Program-made: the position numbers and the translations under genes
In this document: in pieces, positions 1 to 6,530 of the stretch
Layout: every line of letters starts with the position of its first letter
How positions within the stretch are numbered: position 1 is the stretch's first letter
The notes under the pieces: model-generated
Databases searched by the model: none
Seen by the model: only the letters and a program-made list of their open reading frames with translations
Told to the model about the DNA's origin: nothing
DNA from: CAYXEN01 sp964464035
Lineage (GTDB): Bacteria > Krumholzibacteriota > Krumholzibacteriia > WVZY01
Length of the DNA: 11,242 nucleotides
Assembly (NCBI GenBank): GCA_964464035.1
Contig: CAYXEN010000083.1
Coordinates: forward strand, 1 to 11,242
Reading direction: 5' to 3'

Positions 1-311
1 CAAGACGGCTTAATGACTGTAAGAGACAAAGGGTTAAAGTCGGTCCGAGTAGTACGATTCATGTACAGCACAATGTATATTCGGTTCCGAGTCGTCTTAT
101 AAGAGAGTGGGTTGATGTTAAAATTTATGCTGAGTATTTAGAGATATGGTACGCACAGAAACAGATAGAAACGATACCAAGGCTAAAGGGAGAGTACAGG
201 CATGCCATAGAATACCGTCATGTAATTGACTGGCTTGTGAGAAAGCCCGGGGCTTTTGAGAATTACCGTTACCATGCGGACTTGTTCCCTACAAGCCGTT
301 TCAGAATGGCG
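1..311 (+). mobile_element. Right-hand remnant of an IS21-family element
   Basis: The first ~310 bases are part of an IS21-family insertion sequence, recognised from the transposase C-terminus they encode. The left part of the element lies outside the window. IS21 elements normally carry a helper ATPase gene, istB, directly after istA; here there is no istB and I see no terminal inverted repeat, because the element breaks off inside istA near position 311. The stretch is visibly more AT-rich than the genes to its right, as expected for foreign DNA. The exact right limit is uncertain within about 293-317, because bases there fit both istA and the metK fragment. Confidence 0.75.
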
Positions 312-320
312 TGCGAATAG
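3..320 (+). pseudogene. istA: IS21-family transposase IstA, C-terminal fragment
   Basis: An open frame enters from the left edge and reads 105 residues to a TAG at 318-320. It contains blocks typical of the C-terminal part of IstA (Mu-type transposase): VDVKIYAEYLEIWY, RLKGEYRHAIEYRHVIDWL, KPGAFENYRY, and then DLFPTSRFRMA. In intact IstA the RFRMA block is followed by many more residues. Here only Cys-Glu and a stop follow, so the protein is cut off and the last codons come from the adjoining metK sequence. The DDE catalytic part would lie to the left, outside the window. The family call is from recognised motifs; the truncation is inferred from the usual family length. Confidence 0.8.
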
Positions 321-577
321 TGAATGGGTGCTGGCATCAATTCGGGCGTTTCTCGGACCGCGTAGCCAAACATGATCCCCTGATCGCCAGCGCCTTCGTC
401 TTTGTTGTTGGCGGCATCGACACCTTGGGCGATATCAACCGATTGGCCATGCAGATAATTTTGGACCTGCAATGTCTGCCAATGAAAACCCTCTTGTGTG
501 TACCCGATCTCGCGCACGCAGTCCCGGACGATCCCCTCGACCTCCACGTGGACATATGATTTATCGTTCTCCGCCAT
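293..577 (-). pseudogene. metK: S-adenosylmethionine synthetase (MetK), internal fragment
   Basis: About 95 residues match the middle of the N-terminal half of MetK. REIGYTQEGFHW is followed by HGQSVDIAQGVDA, NKDEGAGDQGIMFGYA and ETPELMPAPIHYSHAILKRL. GAGDQG is part of the ATP/methionine-binding region. Roughly 50 N-terminal residues, including the HPDK block with the catalytic His, and about 230 C-terminal residues are missing, so it cannot be a working enzyme. The ATG at 577 is only the first Met in the frame; a TAA lies six codons upstream of it. The wording GFHW...LHGQS...NKDEGAGDQGIMFGYA resembles alphaproteobacterial MetK more than E. coli MetK; this is from memory. The left end runs into the IS21 remnant and the right end lies ~48 bases beyond the stop of the foldase gene. 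Confidence 0.82.
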
Positions 578-625
578 CGTAATTGAATGATATTATCCAG
601 AACCGACGGTTGCCAGGCTATTTTT

Positions 626-1849
626 CTATTTTTTCCGCCCTTGCTTCTTCGATTCTTTTTCCTTTATCTGTTGGTTCAGATCATCGAGATCCTCGAAAGA
701 CGGCATCGGCTTGCCAAGATTGTCCTTCATCCACTTCGCGGATCGAGCGACGTCGGTCCCCGGATACTTCAAAACGACCTGCTCGAACGTCTTCTCCGCC
801 ATGAACTGATCCTTGAGCTCCTCCGCATATACGAAGCCCTGCATGAAGAGGGCTTGGGGAGCGTATTTGCTGTCCGGATACTTGTCGCAGATCTCTTTGT
901 ATGCGCTCAACCGCTGGTAGCTGTCGGTACTCGTTTGCGCCAGGTTCCACAATTCCTCGGGCGACCTTCGCATCTTGTCCAGCTCTTCCTGCAGGTAGTT
1001 GTGAACATCGTGCTTCTTCTTGAGCTCCTCGAACACCTGCTTCTTGGTTTCTTCCAAGCGACGGTTTATGAACCATCTCTCGATCTCGCCCTTGACCTCC
1101 TCGAAGGTCTTCAGTCTGGCAGGTTTCTTGGAGTTGACGCGCACTATGGAATATCCCTTCTCGAATTTTATGGGATCGCTCACGACTCCCGGCTCCAGCG
1201 CGAAGACGGCGTCGCTGAATTTCTTGGAATAACCGACGAACCTTATGTAACCGCCGGGGTTGAAATACCCCAGGTCACCGCCGTCCGGGCGGCTCAGGGG
1301 ATCCTCGGAAAGCTTGTGAGCGAGAGTCGTCATCGCCTCTCCGTTCTCTATCCTCTTCTTGATCTCGACCAGTTTCTCCCGATCCTTGGAAAAGATGTGC
1401 TGCGCCCTTATCACCGCTTGGGTCTTGAACTTGTCCTGATTCTCCTCGTAGTAATCGTGCATCTCCTCTTCGGTCGGCCTGGCCCTCTCCTTCACGAACC
1501 GGTTGAAATAGGCTGTGATTATTATGTTCCTGATGGCCTGCTCGATTTGTTTCTTTACTTCTTCCTCGTTGTCGATGCCCAGCTTCTTGCCTTCTTCATA
1601 GTAGAGTTCGTCTTGGATTATCGCATCGACCAAATCCACTTTGCCCGTCGGGGTTTCATATTTGGCCTTCTGGTCGGAGGGCATCCTGTCCAGGATACTT
1701 CTCAACTCGTCATGAGTGAGTTTCCACTGATCGACCGTAGCAACCAGTTTTGCCCTCTCACCGGCCGTTATCTTCTCCTTCCTGCAACCGGAAACGATAA
1801 CGACGACACCAAGCGCCAGAATCATCGATAGAACCAAAGACCTTTTCAT
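626..1849 (-). CDS. Peptidylprolyl isomerase (PPIC/SurA-PrsA type) lipoprotein with TPR-like tail
   Basis: A predicted 407-residue foldase lipoprotein that would help fold exported or outer-membrane proteins in the periplasm. The start at 1849 is chosen over an ATG four codons upstream because GGAGG lies five bases before it; the upstream ATG overlaps that Shine-Dalgarno and has none of its own. Residues 1-22 form a lipoprotein signal ending VSGC, with lipidated Cys22. A SurA/PrsA-like helical region follows. A PPIC parvulin domain spans about residues 146-243, with AQHIF, SEDPLS, GGDLGYF and FALEPGVVSDPI. After a coiled, charged linker, residues ~300-385 look like tetratricopeptide repeats (YKEICDKYPDSKYAPQALF, FEQVVLKYPGTDVARSA), similar in style to BamD/CpoB lipoproteins. 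The tail is Lys-rich. It is the last gene of the rpsF-led run, 36 bases after manC. No clear terminator follows. Confidence 0.85.
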   Translation of the reverse strand: MKRSLVLSMILALGVVVIVSGCRKEKITAGERAKLVATVDQWKLTHDELRSILDRMPSDQKAKYETPTGKVDLVDAIIQDELYYEEGKKLGIDNEEEVKKQIEQAIRNIIITAYFNRFVKERARPTEEEMHDYYEENQDKFKTQAVIRAQHIFSKDREKLVEIKKRIENGEAMTTLAHKLSEDPLSRPDGGDLGYFNPGGYIRFVGYSKKFSDAVFALEPGVVSDPIKFEKGYSIVRVNSKKPARLKTFEEVKGEIERWFINRRLEETKKQVFEELKKKHDVHNYLQEELDKMRRSPEELWNLAQTSTDSYQRLSAYKEICDKYPDSKYAPQALFMQGFVYAEELKDQFMAEKTFEQVVLKYPGTDVARSAKWMKDNLGKPMPSFEDLDDLNQQIKEKESKKQGRKK

Positions 1850-1885
1850 CTCGACCTCCATGGAACCAATGAATCGCCTATGGAA

Positions 1886-2929
1886 TCAACCTTTCAGTTT
1901 CTTGGCTATTCTCCTGACCTCCTGCGCTCGATCGCGCTTGCAAACCAGAATCCCTTCTTCCCCCTCCACCACCACGAGATCATCCACTCCCAACAACCCG
2001 ACGGTTCTACCCGTCGAATAAACCGTGTTGCGCCTGCCGTCCAACACGATGTGATCCCCCACGAGGACGTTGCCGTTCTCGTCGGCGTCGTAGAGTTCGC
2101 GGATGCTTTCCCAGCTCCCCACGTCGTTCCAGTAGAAATCTCCACGTACCACCACCACATTGTCCGCCTTTTCCATGACGGCGTAGTCTATCGATTGGGC
2201 GGGCAGCTTGGGATATATAGTATTCAACACTGATTCGAGGTCTTTCGTTCCCGCTTCCAGGGGGGCCAGAAGGCCTGTGAGCTCGGGGAAATAACGATCC
2301 AGAGCCTCGAGGATCACCGTCAATCTCCACAGGAAGATGCCGCTGTTCCAGTAATAACCGCCGTCGGACAAGAAACGCTCGGCCTTGCGCCGATCGGGTT
2401 TTTCGAGAAATGCATCGGCGGCGAACACTTCCACGCCGTCCTCCTCGTGGAGCTTCTTCCCGATCCTGATGTATCCGTAGCCCGTCTCGGGACGCGAAGG
2501 CTTGATGCCGAAAGTCACCAGGACATCGTTCCTGCCGGCATACAGCTCGGCAGCCCTGACCGCCGCGTGGAAGTCAGCCACGTTCCTTATCACGTGATCG
2601 GCCGGCAGAACGAGAACGGGTACATCTCCGAATCTCTCATGGAGGAGGCGGCAAGCCACGGCTATGCACGGGGCGGTGTTCTTGCCCTCGGGCTCGGCTA
2701 TCACGTTTTCTTCTGGAATCCGCGGGATCTCGGCCTTGAGTGAGTCGGCGTGGCTCTTATTCGTAATGACGAATATCTCCTCGGGGCTGGAAACGGCGGA
2801 GAGGCGATCCAAGGTGAGGCTGACCATGCTTCCTTCACCCGTGAGGTCGAGGAGCTGCTTGGGCCGTTTACTCGAGCTCTGCGGCCAGAAACGCTCTCCG
2901 ACACCTCCTGCCATGATCAATGCAAGCAT
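1886..2929 (-). CDS. manC: Mannose-1-phosphate guanylyltransferase
   Basis: A 347-residue cytoplasmic nucleotidyltransferase that makes GDP-mannose from mannose-1-phosphate and GTP, a donor for polysaccharide and glycolipid synthesis. The N-terminal nucleotide-binding signature GGVGERFWPQSSSKRPKQ is at residues 8-25. Further family blocks are LPADHVI (108-114), PETGYGYI (147-154), FLEKP (174-178), YYWNSGIF (192-199) and SIDYAVMEKADNV with GDFYWNDVGSW (246-273). The length fits the short form without a fused phosphomannose isomerase domain. The ATG is preceded by GAGAGG at a five-base spacing. It sits 37 bases after rplI, where dnaB is common in other genomes, so it probably shares the ribosomal-protein transcript. 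Some enzymes of this family also use other hexose-1-phosphates, so substrate specificity is inferred. Confidence 0.92.
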   Translation of the reverse strand: MLALIMAGGVGERFWPQSSSKRPKQLLDLTGEGSMVSLTLDRLSAVSSPEEIFVITNKSHADSLKAEIPRIPEENVIAEPEGKNTAPCIAVACRLLHERFGDVPVLVLPADHVIRNVADFHAAVRAAELYAGRNDVLVTFGIKPSRPETGYGYIRIGKKLHEEDGVEVFAADAFLEKPDRRKAERFLSDGGYYWNSGIFLWRLTVILEALDRYFPELTGLLAPLEAGTKDLESVLNTIYPKLPAQSIDYAVMEKADNVVVVRGDFYWNDVGSWESIRELYDADENGNVLVGDHIVLDGRRNTVYSTGRTVGLLGVDDLVVVEGEEGILVCKRDRAQEVRRIAKKLKG

Positions 2930-2966
2930 GTCGACCTCTCCGTATTGAACTTGGTGAAGGGTCGGC

Positions 2967-3410
2967 TCACTCCTTCACTATCCAGACTTTTATCGGCACT
3001 CGAACCTGGCTGTGCAGACTGACCTCGATCTTGTATACACCGAGTTTCTTGATGGGTTCATCCATGAGAACCTGTTTCTTGTCGATCCGATAGCCTTGTT
3101 TGGCCAGTCCTTCCGCTATATCGTGAGTCGTCACTGATCCGTACATCTTGTCTTCCTCGCCCACCTGGACCGGAATCGTGCATGAAACGTCCGCCATCTT
3201 CGCGGCCAACGCCTTCGCCGCTTCCATGGCTTTCTGGTCGCGGTGCTTGAGAAGCTTCTCCTCTTCTTCGAAAATCTTGAAGTTGGACTCAGTGGCGGGG
3301 AGGGCCAATCTGCGTGGAAACAAGAAGTTCCGCGCATAGCCGGGTTTTACCCGTACCTTGTCCCCGCGACTTCCCAGAGGAGGAACGGACTTCAAGAGTA
3401 TAACTTCCAC
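2967..3410 (-). CDS. rplI: 50S ribosomal protein bL9
   Basis: A 147-residue bL9, which binds 23S rRNA at the base of the L1 stalk and helps reading-frame maintenance. The N-terminal domain shows the canonical MEVILLKSV start and the PGYARNFLFP block (residues ~23-32). A long charged helix (~45-75) leads to the C-terminal domain with KMYGSVT, as in other bL9 proteins. Length is normal. The start codon is GTG, with an excellent AAGGAGG five bases upstream; no ATG offers an alternative. It lies 26 bases after rpsR in the classical rpsF-rpsR-rplI order and is followed by manC rather than dnaB. Confidence 0.96.
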   Translation of the reverse strand: MEVILLKSVPPLGSRGDKVRVKPGYARNFLFPRRLALPATESNFKIFEEEEKLLKHRDQKAMEAAKALAAKMADVSCTIPVQVGEEDKMYGSVTTHDIAEGLAKQGYRIDKKQVLMDEPIKKLGVYKIEVSLHSQVRVPIKVWIVKE

Positions 3411-3436
3411 GATTTCCTCCTTAGTTTCGTTCTCGG

Positions 3437-3682
3437 TCAGCGATAGTATTCCCGTACGAACGGCACGAGCGCTATGACCCTGGCTCGTTTCACCGCGGAA
3501 GCGAGCATTCTCTGATGCTTGGCGCAGGTACCCGTGATCCGCCTCGGCGTGATCTTTCCCCTGTCCGTCATGAACTTCCTCAGTTTCCTATCGTCCTTGT
3601 AGTCGATGTACTTGGCTCCCTCCTTGCAGAACTTGCAAGGCTTGGACGATTTCACCTGCTTTTCTTTTCTAGCCTTGGCCAA
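3437..3682 (-). CDS. rpsR: 30S ribosomal protein bS18
   Basis: An 81-residue bS18, which pairs with bS6 on the platform of the small subunit. Signatures are KYIDYKD (24-30), LRKFMTDRGKITPRRITGTC (34-53) and the conserved CAKHQR. Cys16, Cys19, Cys53 and His56 make a CxxC...CxxH set that fits a zinc-binding form of bS18; zinc binding is inferred from the pattern. The start codon is TTG, preceded by AAGGAGG at a six-base spacing, and MAKARKEK from this codon gives the normal protein length. The first 14 bases overlap the end of rpsF, so the Shine-Dalgarno lies inside rpsF and translation is probably coupled. No ssb gene separates the two, unlike in many Firmicutes. Confidence 0.96.
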   Translation of the reverse strand: MAKARKEKQVKSSKPCKFCKEGAKYIDYKDDRKLRKFMTDRGKITPRRITGTCAKHQRMLASAVKRARVIALVPFVREYYR

Positions 3683-4043
3683 GATTATCCTCCTTGCTTT
3701 CCGCTTGAGGTTCTCCCTGAACTTCTTCGATGTCTATCTTCGCCTCTTCGCCCGTAGCGAGAGGGTTCTTCACTATCATGTGCCTTAGAATTTCTTCATC
3801 GAGTCGCAATTGGCGATCGAGCTCGGTGATCACTTTCGGCTCCCCCCTGAATTGGAGAAGCAGATAATAGCCCTCCTGATGATCCTTGATCTCATAGGCA
3901 AGGCGGCGCTTGCCCCAGTGGTCCACCTTGGTCATCTCGCCGCCGCCTTCCGTGATGACGCGCGCGTACCTGGAAGCCTTTTCCTTGGAAAGGGTTTCGC
4001 TTCCCCCGGGTGAAAGGATCAAAATACATTCGTAACTTCTCAA
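3669..4043 (-). CDS. rpsF: 30S ribosomal protein bS6
   Basis: A 124-residue bS6, partner of bS18 on the 30S platform. Family features are the RxYE start (RSYECILIL), the WGKRRLAYEIKDHQEGYYLL block (residues ~43-62) and the conserved LDEEILRHMIVK (81-92). An acidic Glu-rich tail of about 25 residues follows, common in Gram-negative bS6. The start codon is TTG at 4043-4041; GGGAGGTG sits about seven bases upstream and no in-frame ATG could replace it without losing the conserved first strand. It is the first gene of its transcript: a strong promoter overlaps the end of pth, and a structured leader of about 130 bases lies between. bS6-bS18 autoregulation through rpsF leaders is known in other bacteria. 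Confidence 0.96.
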   Translation of the reverse strand: MRSYECILILSPGGSETLSKEKASRYARVITEGGGEMTKVDHWGKRRLAYEIKDHQEGYYLLLQFRGEPKVITELDRQLRLDEEILRHMIVKNPLATGEEAKIDIEEVQGEPQAESKEDNLGQG

Positions 4044-4177
4044 GGATTAACACCTCCCTTTGGACTTTGATTTCGCCTTATTCGAGGCCGAACCGGCGAA
4101 ATAGAGAAGCTCGTGCTGGCGGCGGAATCCGTCCGCCGCTGCCTGGTTTTTCGTCGAACAATCGGTATTGTCGAAGC
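4044..4177 (-). promoter_or_regulatory. Structured 5' leader of rpsF, candidate S6:S18 autoregulatory element
   Basis: The transcript predicted from the upstream promoter has a leader of about 130 bases with two clear inverted repeats. The distal one has 8-base arms at 4119-4126 and 4132-4139 with a five-base loop. The proximal one, close to the Shine-Dalgarno, has 8-base arms at 4070-4077 and 4095-4102; inside it TTCG/CGAA can pair further, leaving an internal loop next to a CCG. rpsF leaders in many bacteria carry an RNA motif bound by the S6:S18 complex, with a conserved CCG beside an internal loop. Assigning this leader to that motif is an inference; the pairings themselves are read directly. 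Neither hairpin is followed by a T-run on this strand, so they are not terminators. Confidence 0.5.
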
Positions 4178-4183
4178 CGAATG

Positions 4184-4212
4184 AATATATCACGTAAGCC
4201 GAGGGAAGTCAA
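4184..4212 (-). promoter_or_regulatory. Sigma-70-type promoter for rpsF-rpsR-rplI-manC-foldase
   Basis: On the minus strand TTGACT (4212-4207) and TATATT (4189-4184) are separated by exactly 17 bases, each matching the consensus at five of six positions. The -35 box covers the pth stop codon at 4211-4209. Expected transcription start is near 4177. This makes the ribosomal-protein run an independent transcript even though it follows pth on the same strand. Confidence 0.72.
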
Positions 4213-4796
4213 TCGCTATCGGAGAGCTTCGCGTTGAATCTGGACATGGCATCGTCCAGGCCGCGGAGGATCACCGCTTGGATGCATTCTTCCCCTCTGG
4301 CGAGCATGCCGTCCGCCGCTTCCATCTCTTCTTCGGTGAAGTCGCTCAACACGAAGTCTGCTGCATCAGAACCGGCCGGAAGGGGTCCAACCCCCAAGCG
4401 GAGCCGCGGAAACACTTCGGTGCCGAGGGCGTCTATTATGGACTTCAGGCCGTTGTGGCCCCCGGCGCTTCCCGAGCGGCGCAGCCGGATCGTCCCCAGC
4501 GGAAGGTTGAAATCGTCGCAAACGACCAGGAGATCGGAGGCAACCAATGATTCCCGGCTCATGAGATCGGTCACCGCGCCACCGGAGAGATTCATGTACG
4601 TCGTCGGCTTGACGAGAAGCACCATGACGCCGGCGATTCTTGCGGTAGCAGACATGTATCTCGGTTCTTCGACCCAGCAAAGAGATGAATCTCCCGCTGC
4701 GATACGGTCGATGAGCATGAAACCGGCATTGTGCCTGGTGCCGGCGTACTTGCTGCCGGGATTGCCCAAGCCCAAGAGAAAGATCTCGTACGGCAT
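4209..4796 (-). CDS. pth: Peptidyl-tRNA hydrolase
   Basis: A 195-residue cytoplasmic esterase that releases tRNA from prematurely dropped peptidyl-tRNA. All catalytic and binding residues known from E. coli Pth are visible: Asn12 in GLGNPG, His22 in TRHNAGF, Asn69 in KPTTYMNLSG, Asp94 in CDDFNLPLG and Asn115 in GGHNGLKS. Length is typical. The ATG lies 15 bases after the rplY stop; the only Shine-Dalgarno-like sequence, AAGGAA, overlaps that stop and is about 11 bases away, so translational coupling to rplY is likely. The prs-rplY-pth order is conserved in many bacteria. The last codons double as the -35 box of the rpsF promoter. Confidence 0.95.
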   Translation of the reverse strand: MPYEIFLLGLGNPGSKYAGTRHNAGFMLIDRIAAGDSSLCWVEEPRYMSATARIAGVMVLLVKPTTYMNLSGGAVTDLMSRESLVASDLLVVCDDFNLPLGTIRLRRSGSAGGHNGLKSIIDALGTEVFPRLRLGVGPLPAGSDAADFVLSDFTEEEMEAADGMLARGEECIQAVILRGLDDAMSRFNAKLSDSD

Positions 4797-4811
4797 CGCG
4801 ATATGGGTTCC

Positions 4812-5483
4812 TTACCCCTGCTCCTCCGCTTCTCCCTCTTCTTTCTCCTTCGCGATCAACTCCGGCTCCTCCGCCTCTTCTTCGGCGGCTTCCTCGGCCG
4901 CCTCCGGCTTGACCTCGACGATCGGAGGAACAACCGTGGCGAGGGCCGAATCAGGCGGGTCGACGAATTCGAGCTCGGGGTGGCTGACGGCTATATCCCT
5001 GATATGAATCGAATGACCGATATCGAGATCGCTGACGTCGATCTCCAAGGTTTCGGGGATCGTGGTGGGAGTACAGATGACGTTGACCTCTCTCAGTCCG
5101 TGCTCGAGGATCCCGCCGCCATCCTTGACGCCCTTCGCGTCCCCGGTGAGTATGATGGAGACTCCGACTCGAACTTTCTCATCGAGATCCACGCGCTGGA
5201 AATCGACGTGGAGTATCGCCCCCGTAGCGGGATGAATCTGCACGTCCCTGATTATGGCGCTGCACTTCTCGGAGGCCTTGCCTTTTATCGTCAGATCCAC
5301 CATGACGCTTTCCCTGTGCCCGTGGACGATCCTGTTCAGATCGAGCGCCTTGACGGCCAGACCCACGGGATCCTTCTTGTGGCCGTAGATCACCGCCGGT
5401 ATCTTGCCGTCTTTCCTGAGCTTCCTGGCGACGCCCTTCCCGGTGTCATCTCTGTATTCGCCTGTTATCTTCATCCGTTCCAT
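4812..5483 (-). CDS. rplY: 50S ribosomal protein bL25, long Ctc/TL5 form
   Basis: A 223-residue bL25 of the CTC/TL5 class, which binds 5S rRNA. The N-terminal L25 domain (about residues 1-92) shows GKGVARKLRKDGKIPAVIYG and the end motif ILHVDFQRVD. A beta-rich C-terminal domain follows (about 95-185; GGILEHGLREVNVICTPTTI, HIRDI), and the protein ends in a Glu/Ala-rich acidic tail of roughly 35 residues. The ATG at 5483 is preferred: an AAGGA stretch lies about nine bases upstream. A TTG two codons earlier (5489) is also open but too close to that site. It lies 20 bases after prs, matching the prs-ctc-pth order of Bacillus. Confidence 0.93.
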   Translation of the reverse strand: MERMKITGEYRDDTGKGVARKLRKDGKIPAVIYGHKKDPVGLAVKALDLNRIVHGHRESVMVDLTIKGKASEKCSAIIRDVQIHPATGAILHVDFQRVDLDEKVRVGVSIILTGDAKGVKDGGGILEHGLREVNVICTPTTIPETLEIDVSDLDIGHSIHIRDIAVSHPELEFVDPPDSALATVVPPIVEVKPEAAEEAAEEEAEEPELIAKEKEEGEAEEQG

Positions 5484-5503
5484 GATCAATCATCCTTCCT
5501 TGA

Positions 5504-6436
5504 TCAAACAAACAATGTACTGACTGATTCGTTGCTGTGAATGCGTTTTATCGCTTCGCCCATCAGGGAAGAAATGTCCAGTATCTTGACTTTCGGGCAT
5601 TCGTCCTGGCGTGTGAAATCGATGGAGTTCGTGACCACGACTTCCGTTATGGGCGAGTCCATTATGCGGGTGCAAGCCGGGCCGGAGAAAACCGGATGCG
5701 TCGCCGCCGCTATGATCGACTTCGCTCCCCTGCGGTGGATCTCCATGGCCGCTTCGACGAGGGTGCCGGCGGTGTTTATCATGTCGTCGAGAATGACCAC
5801 GTTTCTGTCTTTCACGTCCCCTATCACGTTCATCACTTCCGCCGTATCCTTTCCCGACCTGCGCTTGTCCACGATCGCGAGGTCGGCCTCGAGCCGCTTG
5901 GCGAAGGCCCGGCACATCTTTATGCTCCCCACGTCGGGCGACACGATCACCAGGTTGTCGATCTCCTTTTGCTCGATGTACTCGAGCAGGATGGGCGCTA
6001 CGAAGAGGTTGTCCGCCTGGATGTCGAAAAAGCCCTGGATCTGGGCTGCGTGCAGATCGAGGGTCAGGACCCGGTTCGACCCCGCGACTTTCAACAGGTT
6101 GGCGACGAGCTTGGCGGAGATGGGCACCCTGGGCTGGTCCTTGCGGTCCTGCCTGGCGTAACCGTAGTACGGGATGACGCTCGTGATCCGTTCCGCCGAG
6201 GCCCTGAAGCATGTGTCGATCAATATGAGCAACTCCATCAGGTTCTCCGCCGGAGGGTTGGTCGACTGGATTATGAAAGCGTCCACCCCGCGGATGTTCT
6301 CGTTGATCTTCGCGCGGATCTCTCCGTCGGCGAAGCGGTCCAGAGTGATGTCACACAGTTCCACTCCGAGATAAGAAGCTATCTTTTCCGCCAGCGGGCG
6401 GTTCGAATTGCCCGAAATCAGCTTGAGTCCGTTCAT
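5504..6436 (-). CDS. prs: Ribose-phosphate pyrophosphokinase (PRPP synthase)
   Basis: A 310-residue class I PRPP synthase, converting ribose-5-phosphate and ATP to PRPP for nucleotide, His and Trp synthesis and, in some bacteria, arabinosyl or ribosyl lipids. Visible family blocks are DRFADGEI (33-40), YYGYARQDRK (90-99), DLHAAQIQGFF with catalytic His129 (127-137), the flexible-loop KRRSG (191-195) and the PRPP-binding loop DDMINTAGT (217-225). Two positions look less usual: Asn221, where Asp is common, and Ser171-Ile-Lys after SPDVG. The ATG has GGAG nine bases upstream. A terminator-like hairpin lies between the upstream tRNA and this gene, and I found no good promoter in the 94-base gap, so expression may depend on read-through. 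Confidence 0.95.
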   Translation of the reverse strand: MNGLKLISGNSNRPLAEKIASYLGVELCDITLDRFADGEIRAKINENIRGVDAFIIQSTNPPAENLMELLILIDTCFRASAERITSVIPYYGYARQDRKDQPRVPISAKLVANLLKVAGSNRVLTLDLHAAQIQGFFDIQADNLFVAPILLEYIEQKEIDNLVIVSPDVGSIKMCRAFAKRLEADLAIVDKRRSGKDTAEVMNVIGDVKDRNVVILDDMINTAGTLVEAAMEIHRRGAKSIIAAATHPVFSGPACTRIMDSPITEVVVTNSIDFTRQDECPKVKILDISSLMGEAIKRIHSNESVSTLFV

Positions 6437-6459
6437 TTCTCTTATCTCCGTATTTGTAG

Positions 6460-6506
6460 GGATCGGACAAAAAATGATAGGCGGTCGATCCGATCCAACG
6501 CCTATC
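6460..6506 (-). terminator. Hairpin plus T-run after tRNA-Gln, with a competing downstream complement
   Basis: On the minus strand, 8-base arms at 6506-6499 (GATAGGCG) and 6483-6476 (CGCCTATC) enclose a 15-base loop. One base then six Ts (6474-6469) follow, which is the shape of a Rho-independent terminator. The loop carries GGATCGGA (6496-6489), and its exact complement TCCGATCC lies right after the T-run (6467-6460), before the prs ribosome-binding site. A read-through RNA could therefore form a pseudoknot or an alternative 8-base stem that excludes the terminator stem. The long loop suggests only moderate termination. The pairing is read directly; any regulatory use is inferred. Confidence 0.6.
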
Positions 6507-6530
6507 CTATGAGCGGCTTCTCTCCTCTAC

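Noticed and set aside
587..1831. A 414-codon open frame on the plus strand
   Set aside because: It lies antisense to the foldase gene, which has a lipobox, a PPIC domain and a good ribosome-binding site. The antisense protein resembles no known family.
4119..4139. GC-rich hairpin as a terminator of pth
   Set aside because: No T-run follows it on the minus strand; the Ts beside it are on the opposite side. It lies inside the predicted rpsF leader.
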